Assembly (NCBI RefSeq): GCF_027460265.1
Contig: NZ_JAPZBC010000003.1
Location: 1-14,543, forward strand
From: Streptomyces sp. WMMC940
GTDB taxonomy: Bacteria > Actinomycetota > Actinomycetes > Streptomycetales > Streptomycetaceae
Direction: 5' to 3'
DNA length: 14,543 nt
The number at the start of each line of letters is the position of its first letter. Within the stretch, counting starts at the first letter, position 1. Below are positions 8,076-13,914 of the stretch, one piece after another. The position numbers and the translations under genes were made by a program. The notes below the pieces were generated by a model. It did no database searches, was not told where the DNA came from, and saw only the letters and a program-made list of their open reading frames with translations.

Positions 8076-8486
8076 GATTCCTCCTCCGAGTGCCGTACGC
8101 CGGTCCATGTCCCTGTGGAGCCGCGCCACCGCACCCTATGGTGCGGTGGCGATAAACGCACTGCCGTTCAGCTAGTTGAGAAGACTTCCCTGAAGTTCGG
8201 CACGCAGGTCCGGGGTGAGGACGGTGCCGGCACGGTCGACCAGGAGAGCCATCTCGTATCCCACGAGGCCGATGTCGGCGTCCGGGTGGGCGAGCACGGC
8301 CAGCGAGGAGCCGTCCGAGATGGACATGATGAAGAGGAAACCACGCTCCATCTCCACGACGGTCTGGTTGACCGCGCCGCCTTCGAAGATCCGGGACGCC
8401 CCCGCGGTCAGCGAGGTCAGACCGGACGCGACCGCCGCCAGCTGGTCGGCGCGGTCACGCGGAAACCCTTCGGACATCGCCAGCAG
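7798..8486 (-). repeat. Perfect 689-bp duplicate tract, cvnC 5' half to cvnB (partner 13118-13806)
   Basis: Aligned with offset 5320, every base from 7798 to 8486 equals 13118-13806. This includes the 96-base cvnB-cvnC spacer with its hairpin. Flanking mismatches are 7797 (G against C) and 8487 (G against C). After two mismatches at 8487 and 8490, identity continues to 8593. Confidence 0.95.
8124..8151 (-). promoter_or_regulatory. Perfect 12-bp hairpin in the cvnB2-cvnC2 spacer
   Basis: CGCCACCGCACC / GGTGCGGTGGCG with a 4-base loop, 20 bases after the cvnB2 stop and 49 bases before the cvnC2 start. There is no T-run after it on the minus strand, so it is more likely an attenuator, partial terminator or mRNA processing/stability element than a full stop. 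The other gene junctions of this operon overlap or abut, so a structured 96-base gap stands out. The same structure occurs at 13444-13471. Confidence 0.6.
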
Positions 8487-8594
8487 GAGTCCGTCGGCGG
8501 AGACCACCACGGTGTGGGACACCCCGGGGGTGTTGTCCACGAAGTTGGTGATCAACCAGTTCAGATTCTGCGCCGCCTGGCTCATCGGGCTCAC
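8172..8594 (-). CDS. cvnB2: CvnB, Roadblock/LC7 domain protein of a conservon (downstream copy)
   Basis: Predicted 140-aa protein made of a single Roadblock/LC7 (MglB-like) domain: SHTVVVSADGLLLAMSEG (first beta-hairpin), DQLAAVASGLTSLTAGASRIF (helix), ERGFLFIMSISDGSSLAVL and DIGLVGYEMALLVDRAG. Roadblock proteins of this kind act as partners or GAP-like regulators of MglA-type GTPases, here probably CvnD. I chose GTG 8592-8594 because AGGAG lies 7 bases upstream. An ATG 9 bases further in (8583-8585) would be too far from that site. The start is one base after the cvnA2 stop (TAG-T-GTG), so translation is likely coupled to cvnA2. The protein is identical to CvnB1 over all 140 residues, with only two base differences in the coding body. 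Confidence 0.93.
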   Translation of the reverse strand: MSPMSQAAQNLNWLITNFVDNTPGVSHTVVVSADGLLLAMSEGFPRDRADQLAAVASGLTSLTAGASRIFEGGAVNQTVVEMERGFLFIMSISDGSSLAVLAHPDADIGLVGYEMALLVDRAGTVLTPDLRAELQGSLLN

Positions 8595-8595
8595 A

Positions 8596-11500
8596 CTAAC
8601 GCTCCTGGTTGTAGGTACTGCCCGGGCCGAAGCCCGATCCGTTCGTGTCCGTTCCCGCGCTGCGTCCCTGCTGGACACCGCGCCGCAGGTTGCTCAACCT
8701 GCCGCGCACATCCTCAGGGGCGCGGGACACCTGAGGGCCGTTCTGCGGGGTCTGCTCGGCCGTGCCCTCGATCAGATTGGCCTTGGGGACCCGGCGGGGA
8801 AGCCCGGACGAGGTGACTCCGCCGGCCGCGGGCTTGCGGAGCTTCTCGGCCCGCTGCCAGCGCTCGTCGTTCTTCGAACGCCACTCGCCTGAGCCGTCCG
8901 CCTCCGAGTCCCCGCCCTGGGCGGCCTGGGGCGCCTGGGGGGCCTGCTTGGCCTGTCCCGGCGTCTGGCCGCCGCCGGTGGAGGACTGCCACTGCTGCTG
9001 TCCCTGCTGCGGCTGTCCCGGCTGGCCGCTGCCGCGACGCGGCAGACCGGCGTCGGTCAGCTGGTGGCCGGATCCGGTGGCCGGAGCCGGACGTTCGAAG
9101 CCTACGCGGTCGGCGCCGTTCGCGGGAGCGGAGGGAGCAGATTCCGTATCCGCTCGGTACTCCGGCTCGTACGCGCTCTGGTACGTGTTCCGGTCCGCCC
9201 ACTCTCCCTGGTCGGGCTGGGAGGCGTATCCGTTGTCGTACTGCGGTGCGGAGCCCTGCGAGTCGTCGTACGACGCTTCCGCATAGGCCTGCTCCTGGGT
9301 CTCCGGGTAACCGCCGGAAACCTGGAACTCGCCGGTGTTGTCGTACCCGTTGGCTTCGTAGCCGTTCTGCTGGTAGCCGCCGGTCTCGTAGCCGTTCCGG
9401 TCGTAGCCGTTCTGGTCGTACCCGTTCTGGTCGTACGCGGGCTGCTGCTCCTGTGCGTAGCCCTGCTCGTACTGCTCCTCGGCGTAGCTCCCCTGATCGG
9501 CGTAGGCCTGCTCGGGCTCGTCGTGGAACGGCGGGCGGTCCCCGCCCGTCTGCGCCTCCAGCGCCGCCCGGCGCTCCTCGCGCATCAGCGAGCGGTTGAC
9601 CGGGTCCAGCTGCCGGGGCTCGGCGGGCTGGTCCTCGTAGCGGGAGTCGTCGAAGCCGAGTTCCGCGGCGGTGCGCATCGGCGCCGCATCGAAGGACTGC
9701 TGCGTCGGGATCATCTGGGAGACGGTGAAGTCGTCCTCGGGCAGGGCCTCGCCGCCGCCACCGTGGGTGATCGCGTCCGGGAGCATGACCAGCGACGTCG
9801 TGCCGGCCTGCTCGCCCGAGGGGCGGAGCTGGACGCGGATGCCGTGCCGGTCGGAGAGACGGCCGACCACGAAGAGGCCCATGCGCTGCGAGACTGCGGC
9901 GTCCACCGTCGGCGGGTTGGCCAGCTTGTGGTTGATGTCGGCGAAGTCCTCGGCGGTCAGGCCGATGCCCTTGTCGTGGATCTCGATCATGACCCGGCCG
10001 TCGGGCAGCCGGGTCGCGGTGACCCGGACCTTCGTCTGCGGCGAGGAGAACGTCGTGGCGTTCTCCAGCAGCTCGGCGAGGAGGTGCACGAGGTCGGTCA
10101 CGGCCTGGCCGTGGATCTCGGTCTCCGGCACGCCGGTGAGCTCGATCCGCTCGTAGGACTCCACCTCGGAGGAGGCGGCACGGAGCACGTCGACCAGCGG
10201 CACCGGCTGGTTCCAGCGGCGGCCGGGCTCCTCGCCCGCGAGGACGAGGAGGTTCTCGCCGTTGCGGCGCATACGGGTCGCCAGATGGTCCAGCTTGAAG
10301 AGGTTCTCCAGCTGGTCCGGGTCGGCCTCGTTGTTCTCCAGGTCGGTGATCAGGGTCAACTGGCCCTCGATCAGCGACTGGTTGCGGCGCGAGAGATTGG
10401 TGAAGATCGCGTTGACGTTGCCGCGGAGCAGGGCCTGCTCGGCGGCGAGCCGCACGGCCTCGCGGTGCACCTGGTCGAAGGCGCGGGCGACCTCGCCGAT
10501 CTCGTCCTTGCTGTCGATCGGGATCGGCTGCACACGGGTGTCGATCCGGCCGGGCTCGGTGCGCGAGAGCTGGTCGACGAGCATCGGCAGGCGCTGCTCG
10601 GCGATGCCGAAGGCGGCGGTGCGCAGCTGGCGCATCGAGCGGCTCATCTGGCGGGCCACCATGCCGGCCAGGATGAACGCGGCGAGCAGGGCGATCACGA
10701 CGATCAGGCCGTTGACGATGGCGTCGGTCTTGGCGTCGTCGGAGATCTGGGCGGCCTCGGCCACCGCCTTGTCGACGAGTTCCCTCTCGACCTCGCTGTA
10801 GCCCTCGAACTTGGCGGTGGCGGCGGCCATCCAGATCTGCTGGGTGACGCCCTGCTCCGCGAGTTCGTCGGGGTCGGCACCGGTGCTGATCGCACCGACC
10901 ATGCCGCCGAGGACCGAGCCGTCCTCGTCCTTCGGCGGAGGCTGGACGTCCTGGCCGGCGGCGGCGGCCTCGGCCATCTTGGCGGCCAGCGCCTTCTGGC
11001 CCTCCTCCGTCTTCCTGGCCATGACCTCCTTCAGCCTGTCCACGTCGGCCTGGGTACCACCGGACTGGTACTCGCCGAGGGCGATGCCCTCCAGGTAGGC
11101 GTAGGAGGTGAAGGCGATGGTCTGGCCGGCCCTGATGTCCTTCTTCTTGCTCGGACGGATGAGCAGCTCGGTACCGATGGAGCGCTGCAGCGACTCGGCG
11201 GCCTTGGCCAGCTGGATGGCGTACACCATCCGGCCGTAGCTCGTGACGTTGCCCGTGCCGAGACCGAGCTCGTTGGCGAACTCCATCAGGTAGTGCTGGA
11301 CGCCGACGTAGCTCTCCTGGGTGGCGACGGGGCCCCGCTCGTCGTCACTGGGGTCGTCGGGGTCGTCGCCCTCCGACTTGGTGGGCGTCTCGAACGGCAC
11401 GGTGTAGGCGACCTGGCGAAGCTTCTCGAGGGCCGGCTCCGCGGCGCGGAAGAGGTTCAGGCGCCGCTCGAGGCCCTCCTTCTGCGGCATGTCCTTGACG

Positions 11501-11928
11501 GCCTCGTCGAACTTCGCCTTGGCCGCGTCCGTGGCGGCCCTGGCCTCCGTGACGACCCTGCTCTGACTGTCGCCCTTCAGCAGGGGCTCCGCCGTGAGGT
11601 CCCGCTCGTTGAGGAGGGCCTGGCCGTACGCCGAGGCGGCGCGCACGATGAGCGCCGTCTTCTCGGCGTCCTGGGCCTCGTTCCAGGTGTCGATCGACCC
11701 CTTCACCTGGAATCCGCCCATGACGAGGCCGACCAGCACGGGTATGAGGAGGATCGCGTTCAGCCGGGTCGGCACACGCCAGTTGCGCGGCGACAGCCTG
11801 CTGGAACTGCCACCGGTGGCGGAGGGCTCCACGGGCTGCACATCCGCAGGCGACGCCGCTGCACGCGGGGGCGGGGTGAAGTTGCCCCGCGACTGCTGTT
11901 CCGCGGAGCTCGTCTTGCTTCGCCTCAC
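8596..11928 (-). CDS. cvnA2: CvnA, sensor-kinase-like membrane receptor of a conservon (downstream copy)
   Basis: Predicted 1110-aa membrane protein. Layout: cytoplasmic N-terminal tail (1-55), TM1 (about 57-75), a large extracellular nitrate/nitrite-sensing-type (NIT) helical domain (about 85-395), TM2 (about 403-424), a HAMP-like linker (to about 495), a dimerisation helix with the candidate phospho-acceptor His548 (LDHLATRMRR), and a HATPase_c domain with N-box ELLENATTFSSP (Asn623) and G1 box HDKGIGL (651-657). A long low-complexity tail (about 720-1110) carries Tyr/Asn/Gly repeats. Only the last 80 residues of that tail recall the CvnA1 tail. The family senses an unknown signal and is thought to act on the CvnB-D complex like a receptor; whether it autophosphorylates is not settled. 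Start GTG 11926-11928 is the only start after an in-frame TAA; GAGAGG lies 11 bases upstream. No response regulator gene accompanies it. Confidence 0.92.
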   Translation of the reverse strand: MRRSKTSSAEQQSRGNFTPPPRAAASPADVQPVEPSATGGSSSRLSPRNWRVPTRLNAILLIPVLVGLVMGGFQVKGSIDTWNEAQDAEKTALIVRAASAYGQALLNERDLTAEPLLKGDSQSRVVTEARAATDAAKAKFDEAVKDMPQKEGLERRLNLFRAAEPALEKLRQVAYTVPFETPTKSEGDDPDDPSDDERGPVATQESYVGVQHYLMEFANELGLGTGNVTSYGRMVYAIQLAKAAESLQRSIGTELLIRPSKKKDIRAGQTIAFTSYAYLEGIALGEYQSGGTQADVDRLKEVMARKTEEGQKALAAKMAEAAAAGQDVQPPPKDEDGSVLGGMVGAISTGADPDELAEQGVTQQIWMAAATAKFEGYSEVERELVDKAVAEAAQISDDAKTDAIVNGLIVVIALLAAFILAGMVARQMSRSMRQLRTAAFGIAEQRLPMLVDQLSRTEPGRIDTRVQPIPIDSKDEIGEVARAFDQVHREAVRLAAEQALLRGNVNAIFTNLSRRNQSLIEGQLTLITDLENNEADPDQLENLFKLDHLATRMRRNGENLLVLAGEEPGRRWNQPVPLVDVLRAASSEVESYERIELTGVPETEIHGQAVTDLVHLLAELLENATTFSSPQTKVRVTATRLPDGRVMIEIHDKGIGLTAEDFADINHKLANPPTVDAAVSQRMGLFVVGRLSDRHGIRVQLRPSGEQAGTTSLVMLPDAITHGGGGEALPEDDFTVSQMIPTQQSFDAAPMRTAAELGFDDSRYEDQPAEPRQLDPVNRSLMREERRAALEAQTGGDRPPFHDEPEQAYADQGSYAEEQYEQGYAQEQQPAYDQNGYDQNGYDRNGYETGGYQQNGYEANGYDNTGEFQVSGGYPETQEQAYAEASYDDSQGSAPQYDNGYASQPDQGEWADRNTYQSAYEPEYRADTESAPSAPANGADRVGFERPAPATGSGHQLTDAGLPRRGSGQPGQPQQGQQQWQSSTGGGQTPGQAKQAPQAPQAAQGGDSEADGSGEWRSKNDERWQRAEKLRKPAAGGVTSSGLPRRVPKANLIEGTAEQTPQNGPQVSRAPEDVRGRLSNLRRGVQQGRSAGTDTNGSGFGPGSTYNQER
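9343..9435 (-). repeat. In-frame YxxNG tandem repeats in cvnA2
   Basis: Residues 832-862 of CvnA2 are six consecutive five-residue units of the form Tyr-(Asp/Glu/Gln)-x-(Asn/Gly)-Gly, for example YDQNG YDQNG YDRNG. At the DNA level this is a 15-bp degenerate tandem repeat (CCGTTCTGGTCGTA-like on the plus strand). The units differ in codons, so this is an old and selected repeat rather than a fresh slippage product. Confidence 0.8.
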
Positions 11929-11996
11929 TCGACCAACAACCTCTCGGCGTCGGCACCTAGGTTGTGCCGATTATTGTTCAGGGCCGTACTACTCAT
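11925..11996 (-). CDS. Possible 23-aa leader peptide coupled to cvnA2
   Basis: An ATG at 11994-11996 opens a 23-codon frame (MSSTALNNN..., ending AERLLVE) whose TGA stop overlaps the GTG start of cvnA2 as GTGA. The arrangement would allow translational coupling and could make up for the weak cvnA2 ribosome site. Against it: no recognisable ribosome site precedes the ATG, and third-position GC is lower than in neighbouring genes (AGT AGT and AAT AAT codons). I do not recognise the peptide. Confidence 0.3.
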   Translation of the reverse strand: MSSTALNNNRHNLGADAERLLVE

Positions 11997-12199
11997 GAGT
12001 TCGTTGATTTCAGCACGCCAAGGGGGTCGGCTCCAAACAGCGGGAACCGGCCGAACCGCGCCCTCCGAACCGGAGATAAAACGGGCATAAAGAGCGAGCC
12101 CCGGCAAAAAGAGGGGCCTGTGTGAGCACAGCGATACCAGCCGGATGCATCGGGTGTCCGAACCCCGAGAATTCTCTGTCGAAACGTTATGAACATGGA
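11997..12199. promoter_or_regulatory. Region upstream of cvnA2, presumed cvn2 promoter region
   Basis: A relatively AT-rich non-coding stretch between the cvn1 terminator and the cvn2 operon. On the plus strand it holds two CCGAACCG copies 14 bases apart (12051-12058 and 12065-12072), with a related GGAACCGG just before them (12043-12050); on the minus strand these read as CGGTTCGG-like direct repeats. They could be a regulator site. I could not find a convincing -35/-10 pair; TATGCC and TTTATC are the most -10-like hexamers on the minus strand. Confidence 0.3.
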
Positions 12200-12230
12200 G
12201 GCGGACCGTGTCAAAAAGACACGGCCCGCC
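12200..12230 (-). terminator. Terminator of the cvn1 operon
   Basis: GGCGG(a)CCGTGTC - AAAAA - GACACGG(c)CCGCC: a 12-bp stem with one internal mismatch and a 5-base loop. On the minus strand it lies 36 bases after the cvnD1 stop, so it should separate cvn1 transcription from the cvn2 promoter region. Confidence 0.8.
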
Positions 12231-12266
12231 CATGAAAGGTCTACGACAACATCCGTATGCCCACTT

Positions 12267-12848
12267 CTACTTGAGACGTGCCATGAGTGCGTGTTCCACG
12301 AGGGTGATGAGGGCGCTCTTGGCGTCGGCGCGGTGGCGTGCGTCGGTGGTGATGATCGGGGCGTCGGGGCCGATCTGGAGTGCTTCGCGGACTTCGTCGG
12401 GGGTGTAGGGCTGGTGTCCCTCGAAGCCGTTCAGGGCCACCACGAACGGCAGGCCGCTGTTCTCGAAGTAGTCGACCGCGGGGAAGCAGTCGGCGAGTCT
12501 GCGGGTGTCGACGAGGACGACGGCGCCGATGGCGCCGCGGACGAGGTCGTCCCACATGAACCAGAAGCGGTCCTGTCCGGGGGTGCCGAACAGGTAGAGG
12601 ATCAGGTCCTGGTCGAGGGTGATGCGGCCGAAGTCCATGGCCACCGTGGTGGTGGTCTTGTCGCCGGTGTGCGTGAGGTCGTCGATGCCGGCCGACGCGG
12701 ACGTCATGACGGCCTCGGTACGCAGCGGGTTGATCTCCGAGACGGCGCCGACGAACGTGGTCTTGCCCACGCCGAAGCCGCCCGCCACCACGATCTTCGC
12801 GCTGGTGGTCGAGCGGGCTGCACCGGCGCTAGAGCTTGCGAAGTCCAC
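12267..12848 (-). CDS. cvnD1: CvnD, MglA-like small GTPase of a conservon (upstream copy)
   Basis: Predicted 193-aa small GTPase with the same motifs as CvnD2 at the same positions (P-loop 23-31, switch II FGTPGQDRF, NGFE instead of NKxD). Only residue 8 (Ala instead of Gly) and residue 193 (Lys instead of Arg) differ. The GTG start overlaps cvnC1 by 20 bases. It is the last gene of cvn1; a terminator hairpin follows at 12200-12230. Bases 12298-12809 are identical to 6975-7486 of the other operon, including every wobble position, whereas the last few codons and the sequence beyond the stop differ. With protein sequences this close, CvnD1 and CvnD2 should be interchangeable in a complex unless expression or partners keep them apart. 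Confidence 0.93.
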   Translation of the reverse strand: MDFASSSAGAARSTTSAKIVVAGGFGVGKTTFVGAVSEINPLRTEAVMTSASAGIDDLTHTGDKTTTTVAMDFGRITLDQDLILYLFGTPGQDRFWFMWDDLVRGAIGAVVLVDTRRLADCFPAVDYFENSGLPFVVALNGFEGHQPYTPDEVREALQIGPDAPIITTDARHRADAKSALITLVEHALMARLK

Positions 12849-13395
12849 TGAGCACCCTTTCGAGCAGTGTCACATCCGGCGTGCCGCCGGCCTCTCCATT
12901 GCCCGGCTGGTGGATCGCCACCATGCCGGCCTCCGCCAGGTCCGCCACCAGGATCCGCGCCACACCCAGCGGCATCGACAGCAGCGCCGAGACCTCGGCC
13001 ACCGACTTGACCTCCCGGCAGAGGTGGCAGATCCGCTGGTGCTCGGGCAGGAGCGTCGACAGGTGCGCCGGGTCGGCGGTGGTGCTGACCAGCGCCTCGA
13101 TGGCGAGCTGGTAGCGCGGCCGGGTCCGGCCGCCGGTCATCGCGTAAGGACGCACCAACGGATTGTTGGTGCCCGACGCCTGCGACGGCTCAGGTGCCCG
13201 GCGGGGAGCCACCGGCTGGCTCCGGGGGCCCTGCGGCTGGTGGTACGACGGGTCGTACGGCTGCTGCGGCCGCTGGTAGGGCTGGGGACCGCCGCCTCTG
13301 CTCGGTGAAGAGGGGAAGTTGAAGCGGTTCTGAGCGTGCTCACCCGGAGACTGCTGAGCCCCGTCGTATGGGTGTCCGCCTGGGGGTGTTGCCAC
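12829..13395 (-). CDS. cvnC1: CvnC, DUF742 protein of a conservon (upstream copy)
   Basis: Predicted 188-aa protein with a disordered Pro/Gln-rich N-terminus (1-78) and a DUF742 domain (81-188). The GTG start at 13393-13395 follows GGAGGAGG. Its first 92 residues are identical to CvnC2 at both protein and DNA level. In the remainder it differs at about 16 positions, for example AHLSTLL against ARLQGQL, HLCREVKSVAEVSALLSM against RLCLEIKSVAEISALLSI, and GNGEAGGT against GGDESAGGQ, with many silent changes as well. The domain core LPEHQRIC and VARILVADLAEAG is kept. The gene follows cvnB1 after a 96-base spacer holding a hairpin and overlaps cvnD1 by 20 bases. The diverged half may carry the specificity for its own receptor; that is inference. 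Confidence 0.9.
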   Translation of the reverse strand: MATPPGGHPYDGAQQSPGEHAQNRFNFPSSPSRGGGPQPYQRPQQPYDPSYHQPQGPRSQPVAPRRAPEPSQASGTNNPLVRPYAMTGGRTRPRYQLAIEALVSTTADPAHLSTLLPEHQRICHLCREVKSVAEVSALLSMPLGVARILVADLAEAGMVAIHQPGNGEAGGTPDVTLLERVLSGLRKL

Positions 13396-13443
13396 GATTC
13401 CTCCTCCGAGTGCCGTACGCCGGTCCATGTCCCTGTGGAGCCG

Positions 13444-13471
13444 CGCCACCGCACCCTATGGTGCGGTGGCG
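13444..13471 (-). promoter_or_regulatory. Perfect 12-bp hairpin in the cvnB1-cvnC1 spacer
   Basis: Same sequence and position as the hairpin at 8124-8151 (CGCCACCGCACC / GGTGCGGTGGCG, 4-base loop), within a 96-base spacer that is identical in both operons. Its presence in both is explained by the shared identical tract, so it is not independent evidence of conservation. Confidence 0.6.
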
Positions 13472-13491
13472 ATAAACGCACTGCCGTTCAG

Positions 13492-13914
13492 CTAGTTGAG
13501 AAGACTTCCCTGAAGTTCGGCACGCAGGTCCGGGGTGAGGACGGTGCCGGCACGGTCGACCAGGAGAGCCATCTCGTATCCCACGAGGCCGATGTCGGCG
13601 TCCGGGTGGGCGAGCACGGCCAGCGAGGAGCCGTCCGAGATGGACATGATGAAGAGGAAACCACGCTCCATCTCCACGACGGTCTGGTTGACCGCGCCGC
13701 CTTCGAAGATCCGGGACGCCCCCGCGGTCAGCGAGGTCAGACCGGACGCGACCGCCGCCAGCTGGTCGGCGCGGTCACGCGGAAACCCTTCGGACATCGC
13801 CAGCAGCAGACCGTCGGCGGAGACCACCACGGTGTGGGACACCCCGGGGGTGTTGTCCACGAAGTTGGTGATCAACCAGTTCAGATTCTGCGCCGCCTGG
13901 CTCATCGGGCTCAA
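13492..13914 (-). CDS. cvnB1: CvnB, Roadblock/LC7 domain protein of a conservon (upstream copy)
   Basis: Predicted 140-aa Roadblock/LC7 protein, identical in amino-acid sequence to CvnB2. It is the probable partner of the CvnD GTPase. I chose TTG 13912-13914 as start: AGGAG lies 6 bases upstream, and the TTG directly follows the cvnA1 TAG stop with no gap. In the cvn2 copy the same place reads TAG-T-GTG because of an indel of a single base, so the two identical proteins begin with different start codons, which may set different expression levels. An internal ATG (13903-13905) is a weaker alternative because it is too far from the ribosome site. The two genes differ within the coding body only at 13807 and 13810, both near the 5' end. 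Confidence 0.92.
   Translation of the reverse strand: MSPMSQAAQNLNWLITNFVDNTPGVSHTVVVSADGLLLAMSEGFPRDRADQLAAVASGLTSLTAGASRIFEGGAVNQTVVEMERGFLFIMSISDGSSLAVLAHPDADIGLVGYEMALLVDRAGTVLTPDLRAELQGSLLN

Noticed and set aside
8076..8129. Longer cvnC start at GTG 8127-8129 (and 13447-13449)
   Set aside because: It lies inside the perfect hairpin and lacks a ribosome site; GTG 8075/13395 has GGAGGAGG directly upstream.
9064..12090. A 1008-codon open frame on the plus strand opposite cvnA2
   Set aside because: Antisense shadow of a GC-rich gene. The translation is a monotonous Val/Leu/Gly/Arg sequence with no domain, whereas the minus strand encodes a complete sensor-kinase architecture.
11993..12214. 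Minus-strand frame ending in an ATGA overlap with the possible cvnA2 leader ORF
   Set aside because: Begins within the cvn1 terminator hairpin, has no ribosome site and no recognisable protein features.
12189..12851. Plus-strand frame opposite cvnD1, with a near-identical counterpart at 6821-7489
   Set aside because: Its 'conservation' is only the reverse complement of the identical cvnD DNA, not evidence of a second gene.
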